Assembly: GCA_024405265.1 (NCBI GenBank)
Contig: JAKSOZ010000018.1
Coordinates: 1 to 34,939 of the forward strand
From: Kiritimatiellia bacterium
Lineage (GTDB): Bacteria > Verrucomicrobiota > Kiritimatiellia > RFP12 > UBA1067
Length of the DNA: 34,939 bases
Direction: 5' to 3'
Shown: in pieces, positions 1-7,401 of the stretch
Layout of the letters: each line of letters opens with the position of its first letter
Numbering within the stretch: the first letter of the stretch is position 1
Made by a program: the position numbers and the translations under genes
Notes under the pieces: model-generated
What the model saw: the letters and a program-made list of their open reading frames with translations, nothing else
Told to the model about the DNA's origin: nothing
The model's database searches: none

Positions 1-162
1 TTCCTTTTGCTTTGCCTTGTGAATGACCGCTATTCGAGTATAACCCTTAATTCTCAGTAAGAGCGAGGGATACTCGTTAGAGGGTATACCGACAATGCAA
101 GTGTTCTTTCTGTAAATTCGCACCGTGCTCATAGATCTTTTATTGCGCACATATACTTGTAA

Positions 163-444
163 TGGCTCGATTCCCAGTCGTCGCTGATTGGCGACCAAGA
201 AAACGACATAGAATCTACGTTGACAAGTACGAAAGCTACCCAGAAAGCTACCCAGAAAACTACCCAGAAAATCATTGAAGCAATCGCTGCCAATCCAAAG
301 GTGACGCGGTCGAGTTTGGCTGAAATCATTGGAATTACACCGGACGGTATCAAGGCTGCGCTTAAGAGTATGAAGGATATGGGACTCATTCGTCGGGTCG
401 GTCCGGACAAGGGTGGACATTGGGAAGTCGAAATGATACAATAG
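163..444 (+). pseudogene. 3' fragment of a winged-helix transcriptional regulator
   Basis: The reading frame is open from the in-frame TAA at 160-162 to the stop at 442-444. The only plausible start is TTG at 220, with no good ribosome binding site. From TTG 220 it encodes 74 residues: a short TQK-rich linker, then a winged helix-turn-helix of the kind at the C-terminus of AlbA_2/ATP-binding (RecG-like) transcriptional regulators, ending in the usual RRVGPDKGGHWEV strand. In that family this module follows a large N-terminal domain. Here none of that domain is visible in the 160 bases upstream in any plus frame. I read it as the surviving C-terminal end of a decayed or truncated gene. It might still be expressed as a small DNA-binding protein. 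Confidence 0.6.
232..267 (+). repeat. three 12-bp tandem repeats encoding TQKA/TQKT
   Basis: Three consecutive 12-bp units at 232-243, 244-255 and 256-267 (AAAGCTACCCAG twice, then AAAACTACCCAG) lie in frame and encode the Lys/Thr/Gln linker before the winged helix. Such linkers in this family vary in copy number through slippage. Confidence 0.85.
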
Positions 445-636
445 TCCAATATCGCCCTGATGGCCAATTAAGTCAGGGTGCGCGGCAGGTGCGAGTGTAC
501 CCAAGTCCGCAAGGAGGATGGTGACTTTGTGTATCGAACGAAATCAGAAGTTCTGGTATGTCCTATCGGTTGCATAAGAGGATCCGTCCAATAAGCAAAA
601 ACCAATCGACACAACAAAATCACCGCCGCGTGGGAA

Positions 637-666
637 TTGACACCTTCGCGGCGGTTATGTTATAAT
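637..666 (+). promoter_or_regulatory. sigma70-type promoter of the ORF6N gene with an inverted repeat across the -35
   Basis: TTGACA at 637-642 and TATAAT at 661-666 are both perfect consensus boxes, separated by 18 bp. An 8-bp inverted repeat, CCGCCGCG at 623-630 and CGCGGCGG at 647-654, straddles the -35 box, which is the position expected of an operator. The predicted transcript starts near 673, about 27 nt before the ATG at 700. Confidence 0.7.
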
Positions 667-699
667 TTTGAACATTTTAGAGGTCGGTAAAGCGTAATT

Positions 700-1677
700 A
701 TGAACGATATAGAGAAGACGGGAACATCAGAACTTGTAGCCCAAGACGATATTAAGGCTCGGATCATAACGGTTCGAGGCACGCAGGTTATTCTTGACCG
801 TGATGTCGCAGAGTTCTACGGTGTGCCGACAAAGGTGCTCAATCAGGCGGTTAAGCGTAATATTAACAGATTCCCTGATCGGTTCATGTTTCAGTTGACG
901 AAGGAAGAGCTTGAGAATTGGAGGTCACAGATTGTGACCTCCACCACAAGCGGAGAGATCGATTTGACCGTTTGGAGGTCACAATCTGTGACCTCCAATT
1001 ATGCGAAGAAAGGATTGCGCTATCGTCCTTACGCATTTACCGAACATGGTATCATGATGTTGTCTTCAATGTTGAAGTCGGATACTGCTGTTCAGGTTTC
1101 TGTGCGCATTATTGATGCCTTTGTCGCAATGCGAAAGATGCTTGCGTCTTTGACTCCGCTGCTATCCCGAATAGAATCAACGGAACGCCGCCAGTTGAAA
1201 CAAGAGGATGCGCAAGCCCGCAATGAAGAGCGATTCAAAATAATCTTTGATGCGATGCAAGATAAGAAGTTCCCGCCGCAGAAGGTGTTCTTCGACGGTG
1301 AGTTCTTCGATGCGTTTGAGCAGATGAAGCGCTTTGTTCGCTTGGCCAAGTCGGAGCTGATTGTTATCGATCCGTATTTCGACGATTCGGTTCTGGCGCT
1401 TTTGGCGCAGAAGCGTCCCGGTGTCATGGTAACGGTAGTTCAGTCTACGCGCGGTCAACGCAATCTCCATGCCATTGACGTCGCGCAGTTCAATCAGCAG
1501 TATGCCAACTCATTGACGGTGAAGGTAACGGACAAATTTCATGATCGTTTCCTTGTTATTGATCGGAAGACCTTGATTCACATTGGCGCCTCGCTGAATT
1601 ATCTCGGCAAGAAGTGCTTCGGATTCTCGACAATGGCCGCCGAAATGATTCCCGACATTCTCGCTCGGATCCTGTAA
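700..1677 (+). CDS. ORF6N-domain protein with C-terminal PLD-like domain
   Basis: This is a 325-residue protein. Residues about 18-150 match the ORF6N DNA-binding domain found in phage and bacterial regulators (DVAEFYGV, LNQAVKRNINRFPDRFMFQLT, YAFTEHGIMML). A short coiled stretch follows (about 155-185). Residues about 205-325 form a phospholipase D-like domain with the motif H281-x-R283-x4-D288 followed by GASLNYLGKK; the usual HKD lysine is arginine. The pairing is common in mobile-element and gut bacterial genomes. The molecular function is not established; DNA binding and autoregulation are plausible. The domain is interrupted by two WRSQxVTS repeats encoded by long palindromes. ATG 700 follows a strong promoter but only a weak, distant AGAGGT. 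The gene stands alone. Confidence 0.85.
   Translation: MNDIEKTGTSELVAQDDIKARIITVRGTQVILDRDVAEFYGVPTKVLNQAVKRNINRFPDRFMFQLTKEELENWRSQIVTSTTSGEIDLTVWRSQSVTSNYAKKGLRYRPYAFTEHGIMMLSSMLKSDTAVQVSVRIIDAFVAMRKMLASLTPLLSRIESTERRQLKQEDAQARNEERFKIIFDAMQDKKFPPQKVFFDGEFFDAFEQMKRFVRLAKSELIVIDPYFDDSVLALLAQKRPGVMVTVVQSTRGQRNLHAIDVAQFNQQYANSLTVKVTDKFHDRFLVIDRKTLIHIGASLNYLGKKCFGFSTMAAEMIPDILARIL
919..943 (+). repeat. palindrome 1 inside the ORF6N gene
   Basis: Eleven-base arms at 919-929 and 933-943 (TGGAGGTCACA / TGTGACCTCCA) flank a 3-base centre, GAT. It encodes the first WRSQIVTS motif. Confidence 0.95.
972..998 (+). repeat. palindrome 2 inside the ORF6N gene
   Basis: Twelve-base arms at 972-983 and 987-998 (TTGGAGGTCACA / TGTGACCTCCAA) flank the centre ATC. 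It is the same element as the palindrome at 919-943 in the opposite orientation, displaced by 54 bp (18 codons), and encodes the second WRSQSVTS motif. Confidence 0.95.
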
Positions 1678-1748
1678 GTCAACCGCCAGAGAGCCAGGTC
1701 GCCGAGTTCGACGTCGTACGACGCGTCCTCCCACTCGCCCGAGGGGGC

Positions 1749-1838
1749 TTAGCGGCAGCAACCGCCGGAGATTACGCCCAAGACCGCGCCGATAAGCGCG
1801 GCGAGCAATTTATTTCTTTCCTTCCTTTCTTTTCCCAT
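1749..1838 (-). CDS. possible 29-residue membrane micropeptide
   Basis: On the minus strand an ATG at 1838-1836 opens 29 codons ending at TAA (1751-1749). The product starts with a basic segment (MGKERKERNK), then a glycine/alanine/leucine-rich hydrophobic segment long enough to span or dip into a membrane, and ends GGCCR. There is no clear Shine-Dalgarno and no recognised family. The otherwise empty interval and the sensible topology (basic N-terminus, one hydrophobic segment, vicinal cysteines) are the only support. It could be chance. Confidence 0.3.
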   Translation of the reverse strand: MGKERKERNKLLAALIGAVLGVISGGCCR

Positions 1839-1898
1839 ATTATTGGAAAACTGCCGCGGTAAATCCTGTTAAGGTATGAGGTAAGGCAGAGAATGTTA

Positions 1899-1928
1899 TT
1901 GCGGTAACTGCGTAAAAAATGATATAAT
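1899..1928 (+). promoter_or_regulatory. promoter of the LRR-protease operon
   Basis: TTGCGG at 1899-1904 and TATAAT at 1923-1928 are spaced by 18 bp. The same layout (TTGCG-like box, 18 bp, TATAAT) precedes the tRNA-Thr gene. An in-frame ATG lies at 1938, 9 nt after the -10 box, and a Shine-Dalgarno-preceded ATG at 1992. Confidence 0.6.
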
Positions 1929-1991
1929 ACAAATATTATGCAGGTAAAAGGTTGTTGCTCCGCTAAATCGAATCGTGGCAAGGAGTCATTA

Positions 1992-3680
1992 ATGAAAATC
2001 ATTCGCAATATTATTTTACTCTCTGCAGTTGCGGTGTCTTGTCTTGCTTACGGCGGTTATTCGAATCGCGGTATGTTTGAAGTAAATAGTCAAAACACAT
2101 ACGAGCATCCCGATTACGTTGCGATTTCGGGATCTGCAACGGAGAATTGCGGTTACGTTAATGACATCGGCATCAGTCACGACGGCTGCTATCACATCCG
2201 CTATTTGTTAAAAGGCGATATCGTGCTTCCGGCCGGCATCTCGCGCATCGAGGATGGGGCATTTTCTCATTTTAACGGCACCGGGGGCGATCCGATATAT
2301 GGCTGCGGTGTCAAACACGCGATTACCTCCGCGTTTATCCCCGATAGCTATTTGTTCCTCGGCCGTCAGCTCTTTTACAACTGCACGGAGCTTAAAGCCG
2401 TGCGGATGCCGATGTCTGTCGCTGAGATCGATACGGTGAATATGTTTTACGGCTGTCGTTCTCTTAAGAGCGCGGCATTGCCGAGCGGAACGACGTCCGT
2501 CGAATACGGAGCTTTTACCGGATGTTCTTCGCTCGAATCGGTCACGATTCCTGTTGGCGTGACCCTTGTCGGCGCGAGCGCCTTTGCGCGTTGTACGTCG
2601 CTTGAAACGATTCATCTTCCCGATACGATTACCGATATCAATGCCAGGGCTTTCAGCGGCTGCAGTGCGTTAACCGAAATCACGCTGCCGAACGGTCTTT
2701 CCAAGTTAACCGGCAACGGTTATCAGTTCGAGAACTGCATGAGTCTTAAGAAGATCAATTTCGGCAGCGGCCTCAAACAACTTTCTCAGAATATGTTTGA
2801 CGGCTGTACGGCGCTGACCGAAGTCGCGTTGCCGGATGGCGTCGCATCGGGATCAACGCCGTTCAGCAACTGCCCCAATATCAAGTCGATCCGCTATACA
2901 TCCGCGGATGGTATCGGATCCAAACTTTCGGGTATCTGCCCTGATGCGTACAAGACGATTACGAAAGTCGGCTTGAATCCGAGTTCGAAGAAGATTTTTG
3001 ATAGTCAGTTTGAGGGGTGCGCCGCCCTTCAAGAAGTGGAAATTCCCGAAGGCGTGACCTCTATCGGAAGCAAAGCTTTCAAAGATTGCGTCTCCTTGAC
3101 GTCCCTCGTCCTTCCTTCGACCGTCAACTTGCAGCAGAGTTCGTATGCTACTCCTTTCCTTGGTTGCACGAGTTTGAAGTCGATTCGATTCATGGGGAAG
3201 TGTCCGTTTTCCGATTCTTACTACTACAGATACCTGTTTTCCGGGCTTCCCTCGGATTGCGTCGTTTATTTCCAGAAAGGGGCGAGCGGATGGGTTGAAG
3301 GCACGTATAGCGGGATTAAGGTGGTCCCTTACGAAGAATCGAGCCGTCCCGCTGAGATCGAACAGGCTCCGGAGAGTGTGCAGACGGCCTTCGACGCGTG
3401 GGTGAAGGCGTATGCGGTCACGGATCCCGCCAAGGCCTCGGTCAATGCGTTTATCTTGGGGTTGAGTCCCTCGGCGACGGAAGCGGATCTGAAGGATGCC
3501 GTCACCGGTGAACTTGCCAAGATCGATTTCGATGCGCTGATCAAGGGCGATCTTTCCGCGGCGGTATCTCAAATTCAGGCGACCTATCCGAATGCCGCGG
3601 TTACGATTGAGCTGGTTGAGTTGAAGAACTCCTCGGCTGTTCTTTATCGCTTGAAATTCAGCTTGCCGACGCAAAATTAA
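1992..3680 (+). CDS. secreted BspA-type leucine-rich-repeat protein
   Basis: This is a 562-residue exported protein. Residues 1 to about 20 form a signal peptide (MKIIRNIILLSAVAVSCLA). Residues about 65-380 carry BspA/LRR_5 repeats with the pattern GCxSLxxVxIPxxVxxIxxxAFxxC, repeated at least eight times (for example GCSSLESVTIP, RCTSLETIHLP, GCSALTEITLP). The last ~110 residues are a separate, unrecognised domain. This family is surface-exposed in oral and gut bacteria and is linked to adhesion or protein binding. ATG 1992 is chosen because AAGGAG lies 6 nt upstream and a good signal peptide starts there. An in-frame ATG at 1938 would add 18 residues. The protease gene follows after 11 bp, so the two are probably co-transcribed. 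Confidence 0.88.
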   Translation: MKIIRNIILLSAVAVSCLAYGGYSNRGMFEVNSQNTYEHPDYVAISGSATENCGYVNDIGISHDGCYHIRYLLKGDIVLPAGISRIEDGAFSHFNGTGGDPIYGCGVKHAITSAFIPDSYLFLGRQLFYNCTELKAVRMPMSVAEIDTVNMFYGCRSLKSAALPSGTTSVEYGAFTGCSSLESVTIPVGVTLVGASAFARCTSLETIHLPDTITDINARAFSGCSALTEITLPNGLSKLTGNGYQFENCMSLKKINFGSGLKQLSQNMFDGCTALTEVALPDGVASGSTPFSNCPNIKSIRYTSADGIGSKLSGICPDAYKTITKVGLNPSSKKIFDSQFEGCAALQEVEIPEGVTSIGSKAFKDCVSLTSLVLPSTVNLQQSSYATPFLGCTSLKSIRFMGKCPFSDSYYYRYLFSGLPSDCVVYFQKGASGWVEGTYSGIKVVPYEESSRPAEIEQAPESVQTAFDAWVKAYAVTDPAKASVNAFILGLSPSATEADLKDAVTGELAKIDFDALIKGDLSAAVSQIQATYPNAAVTIELVELKNSSAVLYRLKFSLPTQN

Positions 3681-3691
3681 GGAGGTAAGGC

Positions 3692-6600
3692 ATGAGAGGT
3701 GTGTTCGGTGTTGCTTGTGGTTTGGTGCTCGCGAGTATCCTCGCGCTTCCTGCGCGTGCACAAGAGTGCAAACTTGATCTTCGACCGAATAAGACGGCCA
3801 AGATCAAAATGGCCGGCGCACCGCTTGATACGGGAGTCGTTCGGCTGACGAATCTGCAGTCCGGCGCCGCGTCACTTCCCGAGCTTAATGTCGGAGACGT
3901 AATCGCGTTTCAGCTTTTCGACGACGTGGAGCTCACGATCAGGTTGACGGAAGCTCTTCAAAGTCCCTTTGGTGGCTCCTCGTTCTTGGCAACGGTTGAC
4001 GGCTATGACGGGATGATGAATGCGGTCGTCATTCAAACGGTGGAAGGGCTGCAAGTCGACATTCAGGATTTCAAGAATTCGCGCGTTTACACGGTCTTCT
4101 CTTCCGAGAGCGGCACCACTGTTCGCGAGATTAATCCGAATGCGGGCGAGATTAAGGCGTGTGAGCCGCTTGTTCCCGAGCTTTCGGATGAGTATACGGA
4201 AGGCGAAATCGAGATTGTAAATCCGATGTCATCGAGACTCAAGCTGGCAACCACGGATCAAGCATCGACCGTCGTCGACATACTCGTCGCCTACGATGCG
4301 AACGCGGCAATTTGGGCGAAGACGAATGGCGGCGGACTTGATAACTTCGCATTGACTGCCGTCGCGAAGATGAATACGGCGCTTGCGAATAACGGCCTTG
4401 ATTCGAACTTCCGTTTCCGCCTCGTCGGGACGATGGAAGTCGCCGTTTCGCAGTCGGATGTTCACGAAGCGCTCTATGCGATCAATCGCGGCGATGCGGG
4501 TTGGGCGGCGATCAAGGCGAAGCGCGAGGAGGTCGGCGCGGATATCGTGACAACCTTGATCGATACGGGATCTGCCTATGGCACGACCGGTGTCGGTTGG
4601 TCGCTTGCAAGCGGCACAGTCGCCTCTTTTGCTAACTCGGCGTATAACGTTTGCGCGATTCGTTCGGTCGCCCAAAGTCACACGATGACGCACGAGGTCG
4701 GACATAATATGGGTGCCGGCCACGCGACGGCGGTTGATCCTGATGCGATTTCGCCCGGTCCGCAGTATAATAACTATTCTGCCGGCTATTACTTTACTGC
4801 GAACTCCACGAAATATCATACCATCATGGCGTATAACTACGATGGTTTCGGTAATTCCTACACCGCGGCACCTCTATTCTCTTCGCCCGACTGCACGTGG
4901 GAAGGCAAGGCGGCCGGTGACGCGACGCATGACAACGCGCGAACAATCAAAGAGACCTATGCCGAAGCGGCAAATTGGCGAGCGCAAAAGGTTGCGCTTT
5001 CGTATGATGTTTTCTTCTCGCCGGAAGCGGAGACGCTTTTTGAGAATTCCATTACCGTTACACTAACTCCCGGCAAGGCGGGACTGCCGATTCGCTATAC
5101 GACCGACGGCTCGATACCGACCTTATCGTCCAAACTTTATTCGGGTCCGTTTACGCTCACGGCTACCACCACCGTCAAAGCGGCGACTGTAAATGGCGGC
5201 GTCTTGGGCCGTGTCTTTGAAGCGCGATATTTGAAGAGTGATTTCAGCGCAGCCCTTAATACTCCCAATCTCAAATGGACGACCGGATCGGACTATCCTT
5301 GGGTTCCGCAGGCTACCTATTCGTATGATGGCTTTGCCGCGCAGAGTTGTCCTGAATTCAATGGAACGGTGGGAAATAAACTGACGTCATGGTTGAAAAC
5401 ATCAGTAATCGGACCTGCGGAAATGAGTTTCAGATATCAGAAGAAACTGAATTCGAGTCATTTTAAAATTTATTGTGATGGAAGTGTTATTTGGGATGAT
5501 AATATGCCGGCGTCAACGGTCGGGGCGCCTGAATGGGAGCGCGTACTGGTTGAGATTCCATCCGGTACGCATGAAGTAAAATTTGCGTACGAGCAGGGTT
5601 GGGGATCCGGCGGTTCTACTTTTAACGGAATTATCCTTGATACAATCGCTTTAAATGCAATGTCTCATTTGCCGATGATTTCGCCTGCAACGACGGTTCG
5701 TCAGTCGACAGCGATGACGTATACGGGCTCGATGGTCGTGACGCTTACTCCGCCCAAAGGTCGAACGGGCAAGATCTTCTACACGCTCGACGGCTCCGAT
5801 CCGACTTCGGCAAGCGCTGTCGAATATGCGGGTCCGTTTTCGATCACGAATTCGGTTTACGTGCAAGCTGTCTTTGTCGAGCCGAGTAAGGAGCCGAGTG
5901 TGCCGGCAAGGGGTTATTTCCTCGAGCGTCATCCCGTCAAGGCGGGCGAATGGACGACTGATGCCGAAGGGGCGAAGACGGCTGCGGCAAAGGACGGTAA
6001 GTTGATTGTCGCTCTCTACACGAACGTTAACGGATGCGGCCCCTCGCAATCTAATGCCGCGATTGTTGAAAATGAGGCGTTTTTGACTTGGGCGGCGGCA
6101 AATGGGGTTTATTTGGTGATTTGTGATCCAGATCGATATGTGGATAGTGATACGGCATACAGCTATTGCTATTCGTTGTCTCGGTCTTGCGGTAAGAGTA
6201 TAACAGGAACTCCGACCTATCTGTTTGCTTTACCGTCGACACCTGATGTCGGTATCTCCGAAACGGTTGCATTCCCTAATGGTCGACCGAAAACGGTTCA
6301 GGATATGGCCAGTGCTTTTACCAAGCTTTGGGGAGCTTCGTCCTTACCATCGGAACCTACCATATCGCTGATCGATGAATTTTTGGATTCAATTCCGACA
6401 ACGGTTACACTTACAAACCCGAATGATTCTGGCTCGATTTATTATACATTGGACGGATCGATTCCGACTAAGACGAATGGCACGAAATATACCGGCGCGA
6501 TAACAATCAAGGATACGAATACCGTGTTGAAAGCGGCCGTTATCGATTCAGACGGAATGGTTGGTATCCCGCTGATTCGGTTCTTTAGATTATTTTCCGA

Positions 6601-7360
6601 CTATGCTAACGAAATCTTTGGAACCGAAGGCATTGAGTGGCGTCGAGAAGGTTCGGGAGCTTGGCGATACGACTCTTCGAAAAGAGGGTTGCGTACCGGA
6701 GGTAAGACCTCAGAAACCTATGTTTCTTCAATCATAGCTAAAATATCCGTCAAAGGAAGGCTCGAGTTTAAGTATTATGTATATTGCTTGAGGCCCTATA
6801 ATCCATTTACATATTCTGTCAATGGCGTTGTTAAAGATAGACTTATGAGTTACTGCATAACCAGGACTGCCTCACTCGATATTGATGGCCCGACAACCGT
6901 CAAGTTAACATATGAGGTTGGCGAGCCAGAGTACGATAAGTCATATACAGGTCTTACGGTTTTCGATGTTTCCTGGGTACCTGAGATTCAGTCTACAACC
7001 ACTACACCTGTAGCCGTGCCGCATACGTGGATTGCGGCCAAATTCCCGTCGGCGGCGACTTCGAGTTATGAGACGCTCATGAATGCTGACAGCGATGGGG
7101 ACGGCTATACGAATTGGGAAGAGTATCTTTGCGGAACGGATCCGAACGGAGGAACGACGACTCAGACGGATGCCGTGCCGCGCTGTACGATTCGCTTCGA
7201 GAACGGTGTGCCTGTGATTGATCATAATATCGTGATTCCGAGCGCGGCTCAATCTGCGGGTTGGAAGGCGACGGTGAAGGGCTCTTCGGATCTGAAGACT
7301 TGGTCTACTGCGGATACCGCTAAGCACAAGTACTTCAAAGTTGTCGTTGAGTCCTTTTAA
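3692..7360 (+). CDS. secreted metzincin protease with chitobiase-C-like and thioredoxin-like domains
   Basis: A 1222-residue secreted protein starting after GGAGGT. A signal peptide (about 1-24, ending ARA-Q) precedes a probable propeptide. The catalytic domain (about 190-430) has the zinc signature HEVGHNMGAGH at 334-344 and a Met-turn, HTIMAYN, with M379, typical of metzincins (M12B reprolysin-like or M72 peptidyl-Asp endopeptidase-like). Three chitobiase/hexosaminidase C-terminal-type repeats (YTTDGSIPT, YTLDGSDPT, YTLDGSIPT) lie near residues 448-515, 670-745 and 890-965. Two beta-rich segments separate them, and a thioredoxin-like segment with CGPS at 782-785 sits at about 749-855. A calcium-binding-like DSDGDGYTNWEEY starts at 1133. 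It probably acts outside the cell on host or dietary protein, together with the upstream LRR protein. Confidence 0.85.
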   Translation: MRGVFGVACGLVLASILALPARAQECKLDLRPNKTAKIKMAGAPLDTGVVRLTNLQSGAASLPELNVGDVIAFQLFDDVELTIRLTEALQSPFGGSSFLATVDGYDGMMNAVVIQTVEGLQVDIQDFKNSRVYTVFSSESGTTVREINPNAGEIKACEPLVPELSDEYTEGEIEIVNPMSSRLKLATTDQASTVVDILVAYDANAAIWAKTNGGGLDNFALTAVAKMNTALANNGLDSNFRFRLVGTMEVAVSQSDVHEALYAINRGDAGWAAIKAKREEVGADIVTTLIDTGSAYGTTGVGWSLASGTVASFANSAYNVCAIRSVAQSHTMTHEVGHNMGAGHATAVDPDAISPGPQYNNYSAGYYFTANSTKYHTIMAYNYDGFGNSYTAAPLFSSPDCTWEGKAAGDATHDNARTIKETYAEAANWRAQKVALSYDVFFSPEAETLFENSITVTLTPGKAGLPIRYTTDGSIPTLSSKLYSGPFTLTATTTVKAATVNGGVLGRVFEARYLKSDFSAALNTPNLKWTTGSDYPWVPQATYSYDGFAAQSCPEFNGTVGNKLTSWLKTSVIGPAEMSFRYQKKLNSSHFKIYCDGSVIWDDNMPASTVGAPEWERVLVEIPSGTHEVKFAYEQGWGSGGSTFNGIILDTIALNAMSHLPMISPATTVRQSTAMTYTGSMVVTLTPPKGRTGKIFYTLDGSDPTSASAVEYAGPFSITNSVYVQAVFVEPSKEPSVPARGYFLERHPVKAGEWTTDAEGAKTAAAKDGKLIVALYTNVNGCGPSQSNAAIVENEAFLTWAAANGVYLVICDPDRYVDSDTAYSYCYSLSRSCGKSITGTPTYLFALPSTPDVGISETVAFPNGRPKTVQDMASAFTKLWGASSLPSEPTISLIDEFLDSIPTTVTLTNPNDSGSIYYTLDGSIPTKTNGTKYTGAITIKDTNTVLKAAVIDSDGMVGIPLIRFFRLFSDYANEIFGTEGIEWRREGSGAWRYDSSKRGLRTGGKTSETYVSSIIAKISVKGRLEFKYYVYCLRPYNPFTYSVNGVVKDRLMSYCITRTASLDIDGPTTVKLTYEVGEPEYDKSYTGLTVFDVSWVPEIQSTTTTPVAVPHTWIAAKFPSAATSSYETLMNADSDGDGYTNWEEYLCGTDPNGGTTTQTDAVPRCTIRFENGVPVIDHNIVIPSAAQSAGWKATVKGSSDLKTWSTADTAKHKYFKVVVESF

Positions 7361-7401
7361 GGAAACTGTCAGCAACACCAAATCAGGAAAGGATAATTGC
7401 T

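Noticed and set aside
453..475. Hairpin CCCTGA/TCAGGG as a terminator
   Set aside because: Only a 6-bp stem with a 12-nt loop and no T-tract.
518..577. Short peptide after AAGGAGG (ATG 518 or GTG 521)
   Set aside because: The Shine-Dalgarno is too close to either start (0 or 3 nt) and the 18-19 residue product has no notable feature.
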